A stretch of DNA of 64,000 nt from Spirochaetota bacterium (lineage in GTDB: Bacteria > Spirochaetota > Spirochaetia > Treponematales > Rectinemataceae): positions 1 to 64,000 of the forward strand of contig JAJUJQ010000008.1 of assembly GCA_029265255.1 (NCBI GenBank). Reading direction: 5' to 3'. This document shows, in pieces, positions 8,200 through 15,969 of the stretch. The first letter of the stretch is position 1; each line of letters starts with the position of its first letter. The position numbers and the translations under genes were made by a program. Under the pieces are notes generated by a model. That model saw only the letters and a program-made list of their open reading frames with translations, searched no databases and was not told where the DNA came from.

Positions 8200-9852
8200 A
8201 TGGTTGCACCTCTCAGCAGGAATACCGCATGGAAAGGGCGCAGAGGGCCTGTCGTCCTAGTCATCATGGACGGCGTCGGTTATGGACAGTACAAGGATGG
8301 CGATGCGGTACAGGCCGCAGACATGCGTCATTTCCGCGCGCTTGAAGCATCCTGTCCGGTAACGAGACTCAAGGCGCATGGTACCGCCGTCGGGCTTCCC
8401 TCCGATGAGGATATGGGAAACTCCGAAGTGGGGCACAACGCCATCGGATGCGGACGCGTCTTTGCACAGGGAGCCCGCCTGGTGAATCTCTCCATCGAGA
8501 CCGGCGCCATGTTCGAAGGCCGCGTATGGCGTGAACTCATTGCGAATGTACACCAGACTGGTGGAACTCTGCATTTCATGGGGCTCTTTTCGGATGGCAA
8601 TGTCCATTCACATATCGACCACCTCAAGGCAATGCTGCGACAGGCTGCACAGGAAGGCGTCAGGAAAGCCCGCATCCATATTCTGCTCGATGGCCGTGAT
8701 GTCGGCTCGCAGAGCGCGCTGGACTATGTGCTGCCCTTTGAACAGTATCTCGCCGAACTGAACGCAGGCGGTGTTGACTACCGGATTGCTTCGGGTGGAG
8801 GGCGCCAGTACATCACCATGGACCGCTATGGCGCCAACTGGCAGATGGTCAAGCGCGGATGGGACTGCCATGTGCGCGGCATTGGCCGCCGCTTCGCGAG
8901 CGCCGAGGAAGCGATCCGCACCTACCGCGAGGAAAAACCAGGCATCATTGATCAGGACATCCCGGAATTTGTCATTGAAGAGCATGGTGAACCCGTGGGT
9001 ACCATCCAGGACGGCGATTCCGTCGTGTTCTTCAATTTCCGCGGAGACCGTGCGCTAGAGATCACCGCTGCCTTCGAGCAGGACCAGTTCGACAAATTCG
9101 ACAGGGTCGTGCGGCCCAAGGTCTACTATGCCGGCATGATGCAGTATGATGGCGACCTGCAGGTTCCGACGAACTACCTGGTGTCCCCTCCTGCGATTGA
9201 CCGCACCATGGGTGAATACCTTGCAGCTACTGGACTGAAGACGCTCGCCATTTCGGAAACTCAGAAGTACGGCCACGTGACCTATTTCTTCAATGGCAAC
9301 CGCTCCGGAAAATTTTCCGAGACCTTGGAAGATTATATCGAGATCCCCAGCGATCGCGTGCCTTTTGAGCAGCGTCCCTGGATGAAGTGCGCCGAGATTA
9401 CGGACCGGGTGATTGCTGCCATCGAATCGGGCGAGTACGCATTCATCCGCCTCAACTATCCTAATGGCGACATGGTGGGTCATACCGGTGTCTTCCAGTC
9501 GGTGGTCTGCGGTATGGAGGCCATGGATATCCAGCTTGGAAGGCTGGCTGAGGCTGTGACCAAGGCGGGAGGCATCCTCGTGCTATCCGCGGATCATGGC
9601 AACTCAGACGACATGTTCGAACACGACAAGAAAACCGGCAAGGTGGTGCTCGATACCGATGGTCAGCCCAAGGCCAAGACAAGCCATTCGCTCAATCCCG
9701 TGCCCTGTGTGATCTATGATCCCGAATATAAGGGAGAGTATCGCAAAGCGCTGCGGGAAGGCCTCGGCATTTCGAGCCTGGCGGCAACCTGCATCGAGCT
9801 CTTGGGTTACCTGCCGCCAGAAGGGTACGATCCTTCGGTGCTGCAGATGTGA
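8200..9852 (+). CDS. gpmI: 2,3-bisphosphoglycerate-independent phosphoglycerate mutase
   Basis: This glycolytic enzyme interconverts 3- and 2-phosphoglycerate. The 550-residue protein belongs to the alkaline phosphatase superfamily: metal ligand Asp24 in VIMDGVGYG and phospho-serine Ser75 in DMGNSEVGHN. Further metal ligands are in YPNGDMVGHTG and SADHGNSDDM. AAAGGGAG precedes ATG 8200; an upstream in-frame ATG at 8164 overlaps apt and is less likely. It is slightly longer than the E. coli enzyme. Confidence 0.96.
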   Translation: MVAPLSRNTAWKGRRGPVVLVIMDGVGYGQYKDGDAVQAADMRHFRALEASCPVTRLKAHGTAVGLPSDEDMGNSEVGHNAIGCGRVFAQGARLVNLSIETGAMFEGRVWRELIANVHQTGGTLHFMGLFSDGNVHSHIDHLKAMLRQAAQEGVRKARIHILLDGRDVGSQSALDYVLPFEQYLAELNAGGVDYRIASGGGRQYITMDRYGANWQMVKRGWDCHVRGIGRRFASAEEAIRTYREEKPGIIDQDIPEFVIEEHGEPVGTIQDGDSVVFFNFRGDRALEITAAFEQDQFDKFDRVVRPKVYYAGMMQYDGDLQVPTNYLVSPPAIDRTMGEYLAATGLKTLAISETQKYGHVTYFFNGNRSGKFSETLEDYIEIPSDRVPFEQRPWMKCAEITDRVIAAIESGEYAFIRLNYPNGDMVGHTGVFQSVVCGMEAMDIQLGRLAEAVTKAGGILVLSADHGNSDDMFEHDKKTGKVVLDTDGQPKAKTSHSLNPVPCVIYDPEYKGEYRKALREGLGISSLAATCIELLGYLPPEGYDPSVLQM

Positions 9853-9868
9853 CAGGGGAGCACCTCGG

Positions 9869-10435
9869 ATGGAAGCGTTCCAGCACGAGCCAGAGGTTCA
9901 CAAGATCGAGATCGAGCTCAAAGCCCGGATCGATTCTGTTGAGGCTACCGAGGCAGCGCTGAGACGGTTCATGCGCTTTGCGGGCTCCATCGATAAGCGC
10001 GATGAATACTGGGAATTTAACAGCACTCGTGCAAGCCCGGGAGGGTTTCGCTTCCGCATCCGAACCGATGGGCAAAGATTCATGGTCACCTTCAAGGAAA
10101 AGCGCTTTGAAGGATTTCTCGAAATCAATCGCGAGACGGAATTCGATATCGCCGGCATCGACGCGTTCCATGCCTTTCTGAGGAAGTCTGGCGCGCGTCT
10201 GATTTACGAGAAACGAAAAATGGGGAGCCGCTGGGAATCGGAGGATGGGTTGGTCGCCGAAGTAGTTGAGGTACCGCCGCTTGGCCTGTTTCTTGAGGTG
10301 GAATGTGTCTGCGCGCGGCTCGACGCGCGCAGCCAGAACACCGCCAAGGGAAGATTGCTGGAAGTGCTGGAACGTTGCGGCATCGATGTATCCCGGCTCG
10401 AGGCAAAGCCCTATTCGCAGATGCTAGGATATTGA
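9869..10435 (+). CDS. CYTH-domain protein (class IV adenylate cyclase / triphosphatase type)
   Basis: A 188-residue CYTH-superfamily protein. The hallmark ExExK signature is visible as EIELK near residue 16, and basic and acidic residues of the triphosphate tunnel (RFRIRTDGQRFMVTFKEKR) follow. The family contains adenylate cyclases, thiamine triphosphatases and inorganic triphosphatases; the sequence alone does not decide. AGGGGAG precedes ATG 9869. It follows gpmI by 16 bases and probably shares its transcript. Confidence 0.8.
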   Translation: MEAFQHEPEVHKIEIELKARIDSVEATEAALRRFMRFAGSIDKRDEYWEFNSTRASPGGFRFRIRTDGQRFMVTFKEKRFEGFLEINRETEFDIAGIDAFHAFLRKSGARLIYEKRKMGSRWESEDGLVAEVVEVPPLGLFLEVECVCARLDARSQNTAKGRLLEVLERCGIDVSRLEAKPYSQMLGY

Positions 10436-10574
10436 GTATCACCTGGCGGCCTGCGCGCACATGAGCAATCGCATCATATCGACAACAAGAATTCATAAAT
10501 TCTGATCTTTAATCCTGCCTATCGCAATACGTCAATAGCGCGGTATCCTTTGATGTAATACATTAAAAATTTTC

Positions 10575-10586
10575 GGGAACGTTCCC
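10575..10586. promoter_or_regulatory. Upstream LacI-type operator O1
   Basis: Perfect 12-bp palindrome GGGAACGTTCCC, just upstream of the -35 box. It is identical to O2, with centres 56 bp apart, which would suit cooperative binding or looping by a LacI-family dimer pair. Confidence 0.85.
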
Positions 10587-10595
10587 ATTTTGCTC

Positions 10596-10624
10596 TTGTC
10601 AAAATTGAAAAACTGTTTTAGAAT
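10596..10624 (+). promoter_or_regulatory. Promoter of the lacI-ARH-ABC-citrate lyase operon
   Basis: TTGTCA at 10596-10601 and TAGAAT at 10619-10624 are separated by exactly 17 bp. The expected transcription start, near 10631, falls inside operator O2. Confidence 0.75.
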
Positions 10625-10630
10625 TCTATT

Positions 10631-10642
10631 GGGAACGTTCCC
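10631..10642. promoter_or_regulatory. Downstream LacI-type operator O2
   Basis: Second perfect copy of GGGAACGTTCCC. It covers the expected transcription start and ends 3 bases before the lacI ATG, so bound repressor would block initiation. The mRNA leader would be only about 15 bases, without a clear Shine-Dalgarno sequence. Confidence 0.85.
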
Positions 10643-10645
10643 AAT

Positions 10646-11674
10646 ATGAACCAGAGCAAGATCAGCATCCTGGAGGTCGCCCGGCTTGCGGGTGTCTCCA
10701 AAAGCACTGTTTCCCGGGTTATCTCCGACCGCGGGGGTTCGGTGAGTCCTGAAACACTCGAGAGAGTGACCCGCGCCATCGAGCAGCTCGGGTATCGCAA
10801 GAACAGCATTGCGGCTGGGCTCAGGACACGAAAAACCTACATGATTCTTGTCATGATACCCGATGTCGCAAACCCCTTCTGGTCGGAGATCGCCAAAGCT
10901 ATCCAGGACCAGCTTGAGCCTGCAGGGTACTCCGTAGTGCTCGGCAGCACCTACTGGTCGGAAGAACGTGAGTCGCGCTACTACGAACTTGCGAGAATGT
11001 CCCGATTCGATGGGGTTATTCTGAACAGCGTCACCGACAACCTCGAGCTCATAAGGAAGCTGGGTGTGCCGGCGGTTCTTATCGGTGAACGAGCCACTGT
11101 CCAGAATATCGATACGGTGGGTACCGATACCATGCAGGCCACGAGGGTCGGTCTAGAATATCTGTATGCTCTCGGGCATCGGAACATTGCGCTGGCAACG
11201 AGCGATCATGGCAGCGAGCGCTATCTCTCGCTGAGGGCAAGGGCTTACCGGGAGTTTCTCCATCAAAAGAATATTCCCTTTGACCCGTCGCTGGTGTTCT
11301 CTGTCACGCTGAATGAAGAGGGCGGCAGGCAGCTGGTGCATGCATTTCTGTCCATGCATGAATGGCGCGAGCGAGCCGATGCTCTCCTGTGTGGCAATGA
11401 CATTCTGGCGATTGCCGCCATGAATGAGTTCAGGAAATTTGGCGTCATTCCGGGCATCGATCTTTCGATCATGGGCATGGATGATATTCCCGCCGCATCG
11501 CAGACCTATCCGCCGCTGACGACTGTCAGAAAACCCAAAGAACGCATCGGAAGGGCTGCAGCGGAACTTCTTCTGAAGCGTCTGCAGGGAGCTTCAGGCA
11601 TGCCGGAAAAGCATCTTTTTCCCGCGGAATTGATCATTCGTGACAGTGTACGAGATAGAAGGAAGCATACATGA
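10646..11674 (+). CDS. LacI-family transcriptional regulator
   Basis: A 342-residue LacI/GalR regulator. The N-terminal helix-turn-helix (ILEVARLAGVSKSTVSRV) and hinge segment precede a periplasmic-binding-protein-like effector domain. The C-terminal RIGRAAAELLLKRLQG is typical of the family. Two identical GGGAACGTTCCC palindromes flank its own promoter, so it very probably represses itself and the genes downstream. The stop overlaps the next gene (ATGA), so regulator and operon are made on one transcript. The effector is unknown; presumably it is the imported compound or a breakdown product. Confidence 0.93.
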   Translation: MNQSKISILEVARLAGVSKSTVSRVISDRGGSVSPETLERVTRAIEQLGYRKNSIAAGLRTRKTYMILVMIPDVANPFWSEIAKAIQDQLEPAGYSVVLGSTYWSEERESRYYELARMSRFDGVILNSVTDNLELIRKLGVPAVLIGERATVQNIDTVGTDTMQATRVGLEYLYALGHRNIALATSDHGSERYLSLRARAYREFLHQKNIPFDPSLVFSVTLNEEGGRQLVHAFLSMHEWRERADALLCGNDILAIAAMNEFRKFGVIPGIDLSIMGMDDIPAASQTYPPLTTVRKPKERIGRAAAELLLKRLQGASGMPEKHLFPAELIIRDSVRDRRKHT

Positions 11675-12666
11675 AAACAAGAGCGGAAGTTCTGTCAGAC
11701 AAAGCGGGATACGAATCGAGAGCGCTCGGTACCTTGCTGGGACTCGCTGTTGGTGATGCCGTCGGTGACCTCGGCAGAAGCCAGGAGCATCGCAACCGCT
11801 ATGGTCTCATTACCAAACTGCTCGAAGATGGCAAGAGCACTGATGATACCGAATTCGGCGTGCTGACCGCGCGAATACTCCTGGATACAGATGGCAATCC
11901 GACTGCGGCGGATTTCGCGGCAGGCTGGCGCCGCTACATTCTCGAGCGAGGAGGAGCAAAGAAGCGCGCGGGCCGCCCGCTCTATGGGGCGCTCGAAAAC
12001 CTGTTGCGCGGTATGGAGCCACCGTTCAGCGGAAAGTACAACGTCATGAATATCGACGACGGAGCGGCCATGCGTGCGGCGCCCCATGGCATTCTGTGGG
12101 CAGGCGATCCGGAGCGGGCAGCTGCGTCCGCTGCGCTGGATGCCTGCGTCAGTCACGATGCAGACGGCATTTGGGCGGCTCAGGCTGTTGCCGCAGCAGT
12201 ATCCATTGCCATAGCGGGTGGAACGGTCGAAGCAGTAATTGCCGGTGCACAAAGCTGCCTGCCCGAGGGGAGCTGGATTGCCGCGTCCATGCAGACAGCC
12301 AAGGAAATCTGTGATCGTGAGCCTGATATCGAAGTTGCGTATGAAGCATTGCATACCAGATTGTGGACACCGGAACACGCGACCGCGCCTGAGGCCATAC
12401 CGCAGGCTTTCGCCATTTTCCGACTTTGTGGAGGTAATCCGAGACGGTGCCTGCTCTGGAGCGCCAATTTTGGCCGTGACGCAGATACCATCAGTGCGGT
12501 GGTGTGCTCCCTGGCCGGCGCAATGCATGGCGCTGAAGCCTTCCCCGCAGCGTGGCTCGAACGACTTCGCACACCTTCCGGGACCTGCCTGGAGTTCACG
12601 GCTCAGGAAGATATCGTCGCGCTTGCGAAGGCGCTTGTTGCGCTTTCGTGCAGAAGGGGAGTGTGA
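11671..12666 (+). CDS. ADP-ribosylglycohydrolase family protein (copy 1)
   Basis: A 331-residue DraG/ARH-family protein. These enzymes use two Mg2+ ions to cleave ribosyl N- or O-glycosidic bonds, for example in ADP-ribosylated proteins. Visible motifs are LAVGDAVGD (residues 27-35), the metal-binding STDDTEF (49-55) and NFGRDADTIS near residue 268, so the metal site looks complete. It overlaps the lacI stop by 4 bases and precedes ABC permease genes, which suggests that a small imported glycoside rather than a protein may be the substrate. That is inference. Confidence 0.85.
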   Translation: MKTRAEVLSDKAGYESRALGTLLGLAVGDAVGDLGRSQEHRNRYGLITKLLEDGKSTDDTEFGVLTARILLDTDGNPTAADFAAGWRRYILERGGAKKRAGRPLYGALENLLRGMEPPFSGKYNVMNIDDGAAMRAAPHGILWAGDPERAAASAALDACVSHDADGIWAAQAVAAAVSIAIAGGTVEAVIAGAQSCLPEGSWIAASMQTAKEICDREPDIEVAYEALHTRLWTPEHATAPEAIPQAFAIFRLCGGNPRRCLLWSANFGRDADTISAVVCSLAGAMHGAEAFPAAWLERLRTPSGTCLEFTAQEDIVALAKALVALSCRRGV

Positions 12667-12669
12667 GTC

Positions 12670-13560
12670 ATGCAAGCCTTGGGAAACAAGAAGGAATGGC
12701 CGCTGCTTCTCCTCCTGGCGCCAGCGCTTCTGTATTTCCTTATCTACCACTTCATCCCGATTTCCGGCATGCTGATGGCATTTCAGGATTATCGCATCTT
12801 CGGCAAAAGTCCCTTCGTGGGGCTCAAGCATTTCAGAATTCTGTTCTCGTCGCCGGCGTTCCTGCAGGTCATGCGCAACACACTGATCATCAGCTTCATG
12901 AAGATCGTGCTGTTCTTCCCGCTGCCCATCATCTTTGCCTTGATGCTCAACGAGGTTCGTTCCTCGATTCTCCGAAAGTTCATCCAGTCGACGACCTATC
13001 TGCCGCACTTTCTGTCGTGGGTGGTCATTGCTGGCATCTGGATCGCTTTTCTATCTCCCACCAATGGAGGGCTAAACCAGCTTCTGGGTATGTTCAATGT
13101 GCCGCCGAGAGATTTCATGACCGATAAGGGTGCCATACGGTGGGTGCTGTTTGCCTCCGAGACATGGCGAAGCCTGGGGTGGGATTCCATTATCTACCTT
13201 GCTGCCCTTGCGTCGATCAGCCCAAGCCTGTACGAGTCAGCTGATCTCGATGGGGCGGGTGCGTTCCAGAAGATGTGGTACATCACGATACCGGAACTGC
13301 TGCCGACAATGGTTACGGTGTTCATTCTCAACATGGGATTCTTTCTGAACGCAGGCTTCGACCAGGTATTCAACATGATGAATGATTCCGTGATCAGTGT
13401 GGTGGATATCCTCGATACCTACGTGTACCGGATCGGTCTTCTGAACATGCAGTATTCCTTCTCTACTGCAGCGAGCCTCTTCAAGGGTGTCATAGGTCTG
13501 GTGCTGATTCTGGCCTCACATCAGGGTTCCAGGAAGATTACGGGGAAGGGCCTATGGTAA
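12670..13560 (+). CDS. Sugar-type ABC transporter permease (LplB-like)
   Basis: A 296-residue inner-membrane permease of the CUT1 group, with about six hydrophobic segments. The coupling loop that contacts the ATPase reads YESADLDGAGAFQKMWYITI (the EAA motif). The opening segment LLLLAPALLYFLIYHFIPI is typical of LplB/YtcP proteins for oligosaccharides or aldouronates. It begins 3 bases after the first ARH gene and overlaps the second permease by 7 bases. No ATPase gene lies in the operon; a shared MsmX-type ATPase elsewhere is expected. Confidence 0.9.
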   Translation: MQALGNKKEWPLLLLLAPALLYFLIYHFIPISGMLMAFQDYRIFGKSPFVGLKHFRILFSSPAFLQVMRNTLIISFMKIVLFFPLPIIFALMLNEVRSSILRKFIQSTTYLPHFLSWVVIAGIWIAFLSPTNGGLNQLLGMFNVPPRDFMTDKGAIRWVLFASETWRSLGWDSIIYLAALASISPSLYESADLDGAGAFQKMWYITIPELLPTMVTVFILNMGFFLNAGFDQVFNMMNDSVISVVDILDTYVYRIGLLNMQYSFSTAASLFKGVIGLVLILASHQGSRKITGKGLW

Positions 13561-14453
13561 CCAGAGTAAGAACCCCCGCGGTCGAGCTCTTCTGGCGCTG
13601 GCTCTTCACTTTCTTCCTGCTCCTCGTCTGTGTACTTGTGCTGGTACCCATGCTCAACCTGCTTGCGCTCTCGCTCTCCGATCCCGCGCGGGTATCCGAA
13701 GTGCGGGGCCTGACGGTGTTTCCCAAGGGCTTCTCGCTGATCAATTACCGGGTACTCGCGGCCAATCCGTTGTTAGTGCGCAGTTTTCTGAATTCAACAT
13801 TCATTACTGTGGTCGGCACCGCCTTGAATCTGCTGGTCACCTCGATGGCCGCCTTCGCGCTGACCAGGCCGAAGCTCCCATTCAAGCGCTTCTTCATGGT
13901 GCTGATTATCATCGTCATGATTCTTGAGCCGGCACTCGTGACCGAGTACCTTGTCATCAAGAAGATAGGGCTCATGAACAGCCTCTGGGCTGTCATTCTC
14001 TACAAGACCGTCAATGTCTATTACTTGATCATTCTGATGCGCTATTTCGAGGAAATACCACCTTCGCTCATCGATGCGGCGCAGGTGGATGGAGCCGGGA
14101 GCATGACGGTACTGACGAAGATCGTCATGCCGCTTGCGAAACCGGCTTTGGCCACGCTCGGGCTCTTCTATGGTGTGTTCCACTGGAATGAATATTTCCG
14201 GGCGAGCATCTATCTGACCGACCCCATGAAATACCCGCTGCAGCTCATCCTGAGGCAGTTTGTGGTGCTCGATGATACAGCCTCGCTGATAGGGTCGGGG
14301 ACACTGTTCAGCTACGATGAGGCAGCTCGCCTCAGCTACGACGCGTTGCAGGCAAGCACCATCATCGTCGCCATTCTTCCAGTACTCATCGTCTATCCTC
14401 TCATCCTCAAGTACTATGCGCGAGGGGTGATGGAAGGCGGAGTGAAAGAATAA
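13554..14453 (+). CDS. Sugar-type ABC transporter permease (LplC/YtcP-like)
   Basis: A 299-residue second permease of the same importer, with about six membrane segments. Its EAA loop reads LIDAAQVDGAGSMTVLTKIV. The N-terminus VLVPMLNLLALSLSDPARV is characteristic of the LplC branch of CUT1 permeases. The start overlaps the previous gene by 7 bases, and the solute-binding protein gene follows after 12 bases with an AGGAGG ribosome-binding site. Confidence 0.9.
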   Translation: MVTRVRTPAVELFWRWLFTFFLLLVCVLVLVPMLNLLALSLSDPARVSEVRGLTVFPKGFSLINYRVLAANPLLVRSFLNSTFITVVGTALNLLVTSMAAFALTRPKLPFKRFFMVLIIIVMILEPALVTEYLVIKKIGLMNSLWAVILYKTVNVYYLIILMRYFEEIPPSLIDAAQVDGAGSMTVLTKIVMPLAKPALATLGLFYGVFHWNEYFRASIYLTDPMKYPLQLILRQFVVLDDTASLIGSGTLFSYDEAARLSYDALQASTIIVAILPVLIVYPLILKYYARGVMEGGVKE

Positions 14454-14465
14454 CAGGAGGTAGTC

Positions 14466-15890
14466 ATGAATACGCGCAGATTCGTTCTGTGGTTCATGGT
14501 TGCGATGCTGTGTATCGGCGTCGCGGTGGCCGGCGCGCAGCCCAGGGTGCGTCTGGTACTGAAGGATCTCGATACTGACCCCAACGCTGCCGCGTTCATC
14601 CAACTCATCGAAAAGGGTATGGCTGCTGCAGGAACGCCTGTCAAGATCGAAGTGGTCAAGGTGCCCTCGGGCAACTACGCCGAAAAAATCAGCCTGATGA
14701 TCATGTCCGGTGATATTCCCGACATCATCTACTTCCAGGGCGGCGATGACAAGATTGCTATGCAGGGAATACTGGAAGACCTGCGCCCCTATGTGGCCAA
14801 GTCGAAGTACATCAAGAATGTGCTTGATCCCCACAGCAAGACGAGGCTTGAGAGCTATCCCTATCTGGTGTGGGTCGCGCCGCCGCGTGTACGGGCACCG
14901 GTCATCCGCAAGGACTGGTTCGACACACTGCCTTCCGCCAAGGAAGTCGCGCAGCGCCCGACCGTCGACAGCTACTACGCGCTCTTCAAGGATCTTGTGC
15001 AGAAGAAGGGAGCCAAATTCGGCATTTCCATCACCGGAGCAACGAACGGGGTCGAAGAACTCGATTCGATCTTCGATGGCGCGTTCGGGATCACCTCCAC
15101 CTGGATGAAGGGAGCCGACGGGCAGTGGGTCTATTGCAGAGTGACCCCCAACGAGAAGCAGAAACTCGAGTTCTATGCCAAGCTCTATAAAGAAGGCCTG
15201 CTTGATCCTGAGTATCTCACCAAGAAGTGGGATACCAAGGAACAGGTATTCTATGAAGGAAAAGCGGGGATCATCGCAGGCGTCGCGCCTGGGAGTATCG
15301 ACGTTTATGCCAGCAAAATGATGAAGTCACAGAACACCACTCTTGTCCCGCTGCCGCCTCCTGCAGGCAAGGCACAGGGGCTTGGACCTTTTGTTGATGT
15401 CATCAAGGAGTCGCGCGGATTTGCCATCCCTGTCACGTCGAAGGTCAAGGATGCCGCGTTTGCCGTGCTCGACTTCATGTGGAGCCCGGCAGGCCTGAAG
15501 ATTGCCAAACTGGGCATTCCCGGGCTGCATCATGTTGAAGAGCCAAATCGCTATGTTCTTACCGATAAATACGCAGAATGGTACAATGGCTGGTTCGGCG
15601 ATTCATTCAATGGATTTGTGCCCGACAAGCCACTGAGCAGGCCGATCATGACCGAAGCGGCGGTGGAAGCAGGCAGACTGGCTGTCAAGTACATGATGCC
15701 GGACAAGACCTTCCTCATTCCTGAGCAGTATGTTGCCCAGTGGGATGCCATGATCAATTTGTACAAGGAATATACCGCCGATATCGTCACCGGTAAGAAA
15801 CCTATTTCCGCGTTCGATGAATTTGTGCAGAAATGGTATGCCGCAGGCGGAACCGAGCTGACGAAGTACGCCCAGACAAAGCTGAAGTAA
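14466..15890 (+). CDS. ABC transporter solute-binding protein (LplA-like)
   Basis: A 474-residue family 1 solute-binding protein. The N-terminus has a signal peptide (VAMLCIGVAVAGA) with likely cleavage near residue 24. No lipobox cysteine is visible, so it may be a soluble periplasmic protein. The body shows the usual pattern: KISLMIMSGDIPDIIYFQGG near residue 75 and a conserved tryptophan-rich C-terminal half. The ligand cannot be deduced. AGGAGG precedes ATG 14466. A long hairpin follows the gene. Confidence 0.88.
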   Translation: MNTRRFVLWFMVAMLCIGVAVAGAQPRVRLVLKDLDTDPNAAAFIQLIEKGMAAAGTPVKIEVVKVPSGNYAEKISLMIMSGDIPDIIYFQGGDDKIAMQGILEDLRPYVAKSKYIKNVLDPHSKTRLESYPYLVWVAPPRVRAPVIRKDWFDTLPSAKEVAQRPTVDSYYALFKDLVQKKGAKFGISITGATNGVEELDSIFDGAFGITSTWMKGADGQWVYCRVTPNEKQKLEFYAKLYKEGLLDPEYLTKKWDTKEQVFYEGKAGIIAGVAPGSIDVYASKMMKSQNTTLVPLPPPAGKAQGLGPFVDVIKESRGFAIPVTSKVKDAAFAVLDFMWSPAGLKIAKLGIPGLHHVEEPNRYVLTDKYAEWYNGWFGDSFNGFVPDKPLSRPIMTEAAVEAGRLAVKYMMPDKTFLIPEQYVAQWDAMINLYKEYTADIVTGKKPISAFDEFVQKWYAAGGTELTKYAQTKLK

Positions 15891-15899
15891 ACAATCCTC

Positions 15900-15952
15900 A
15901 CGCGGGGGGGGCGCGGTACGCAGTGGATACCATGCGCCCGCACTCCCCGCGT
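15900..15952 (+). promoter_or_regulatory. Long intercistronic hairpin after the binding-protein gene
   Basis: ACGCGGGG (15900-15907) pairs with CCCCGCGT (15945-15952). Inside it GGGCGC (15909-15914) pairs with GCGCCC (15934-15939), and GGTA (15915-15918) with TACC (15928-15931). There is no T-run, so it is more likely an mRNA-stabilising or attenuating element than a full terminator. Confidence 0.65.
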
Positions 15953-15969
15953 CATGGCATGGAGCAAGT

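Noticed and set aside
11695..13008. Long open frame on the minus strand opposite the first ARH gene and permease
   Set aside because: It covers parts of two well-supported genes on the other strand and its composition (rich in Arg, His, Glu and Gln) is that of an antisense shadow.
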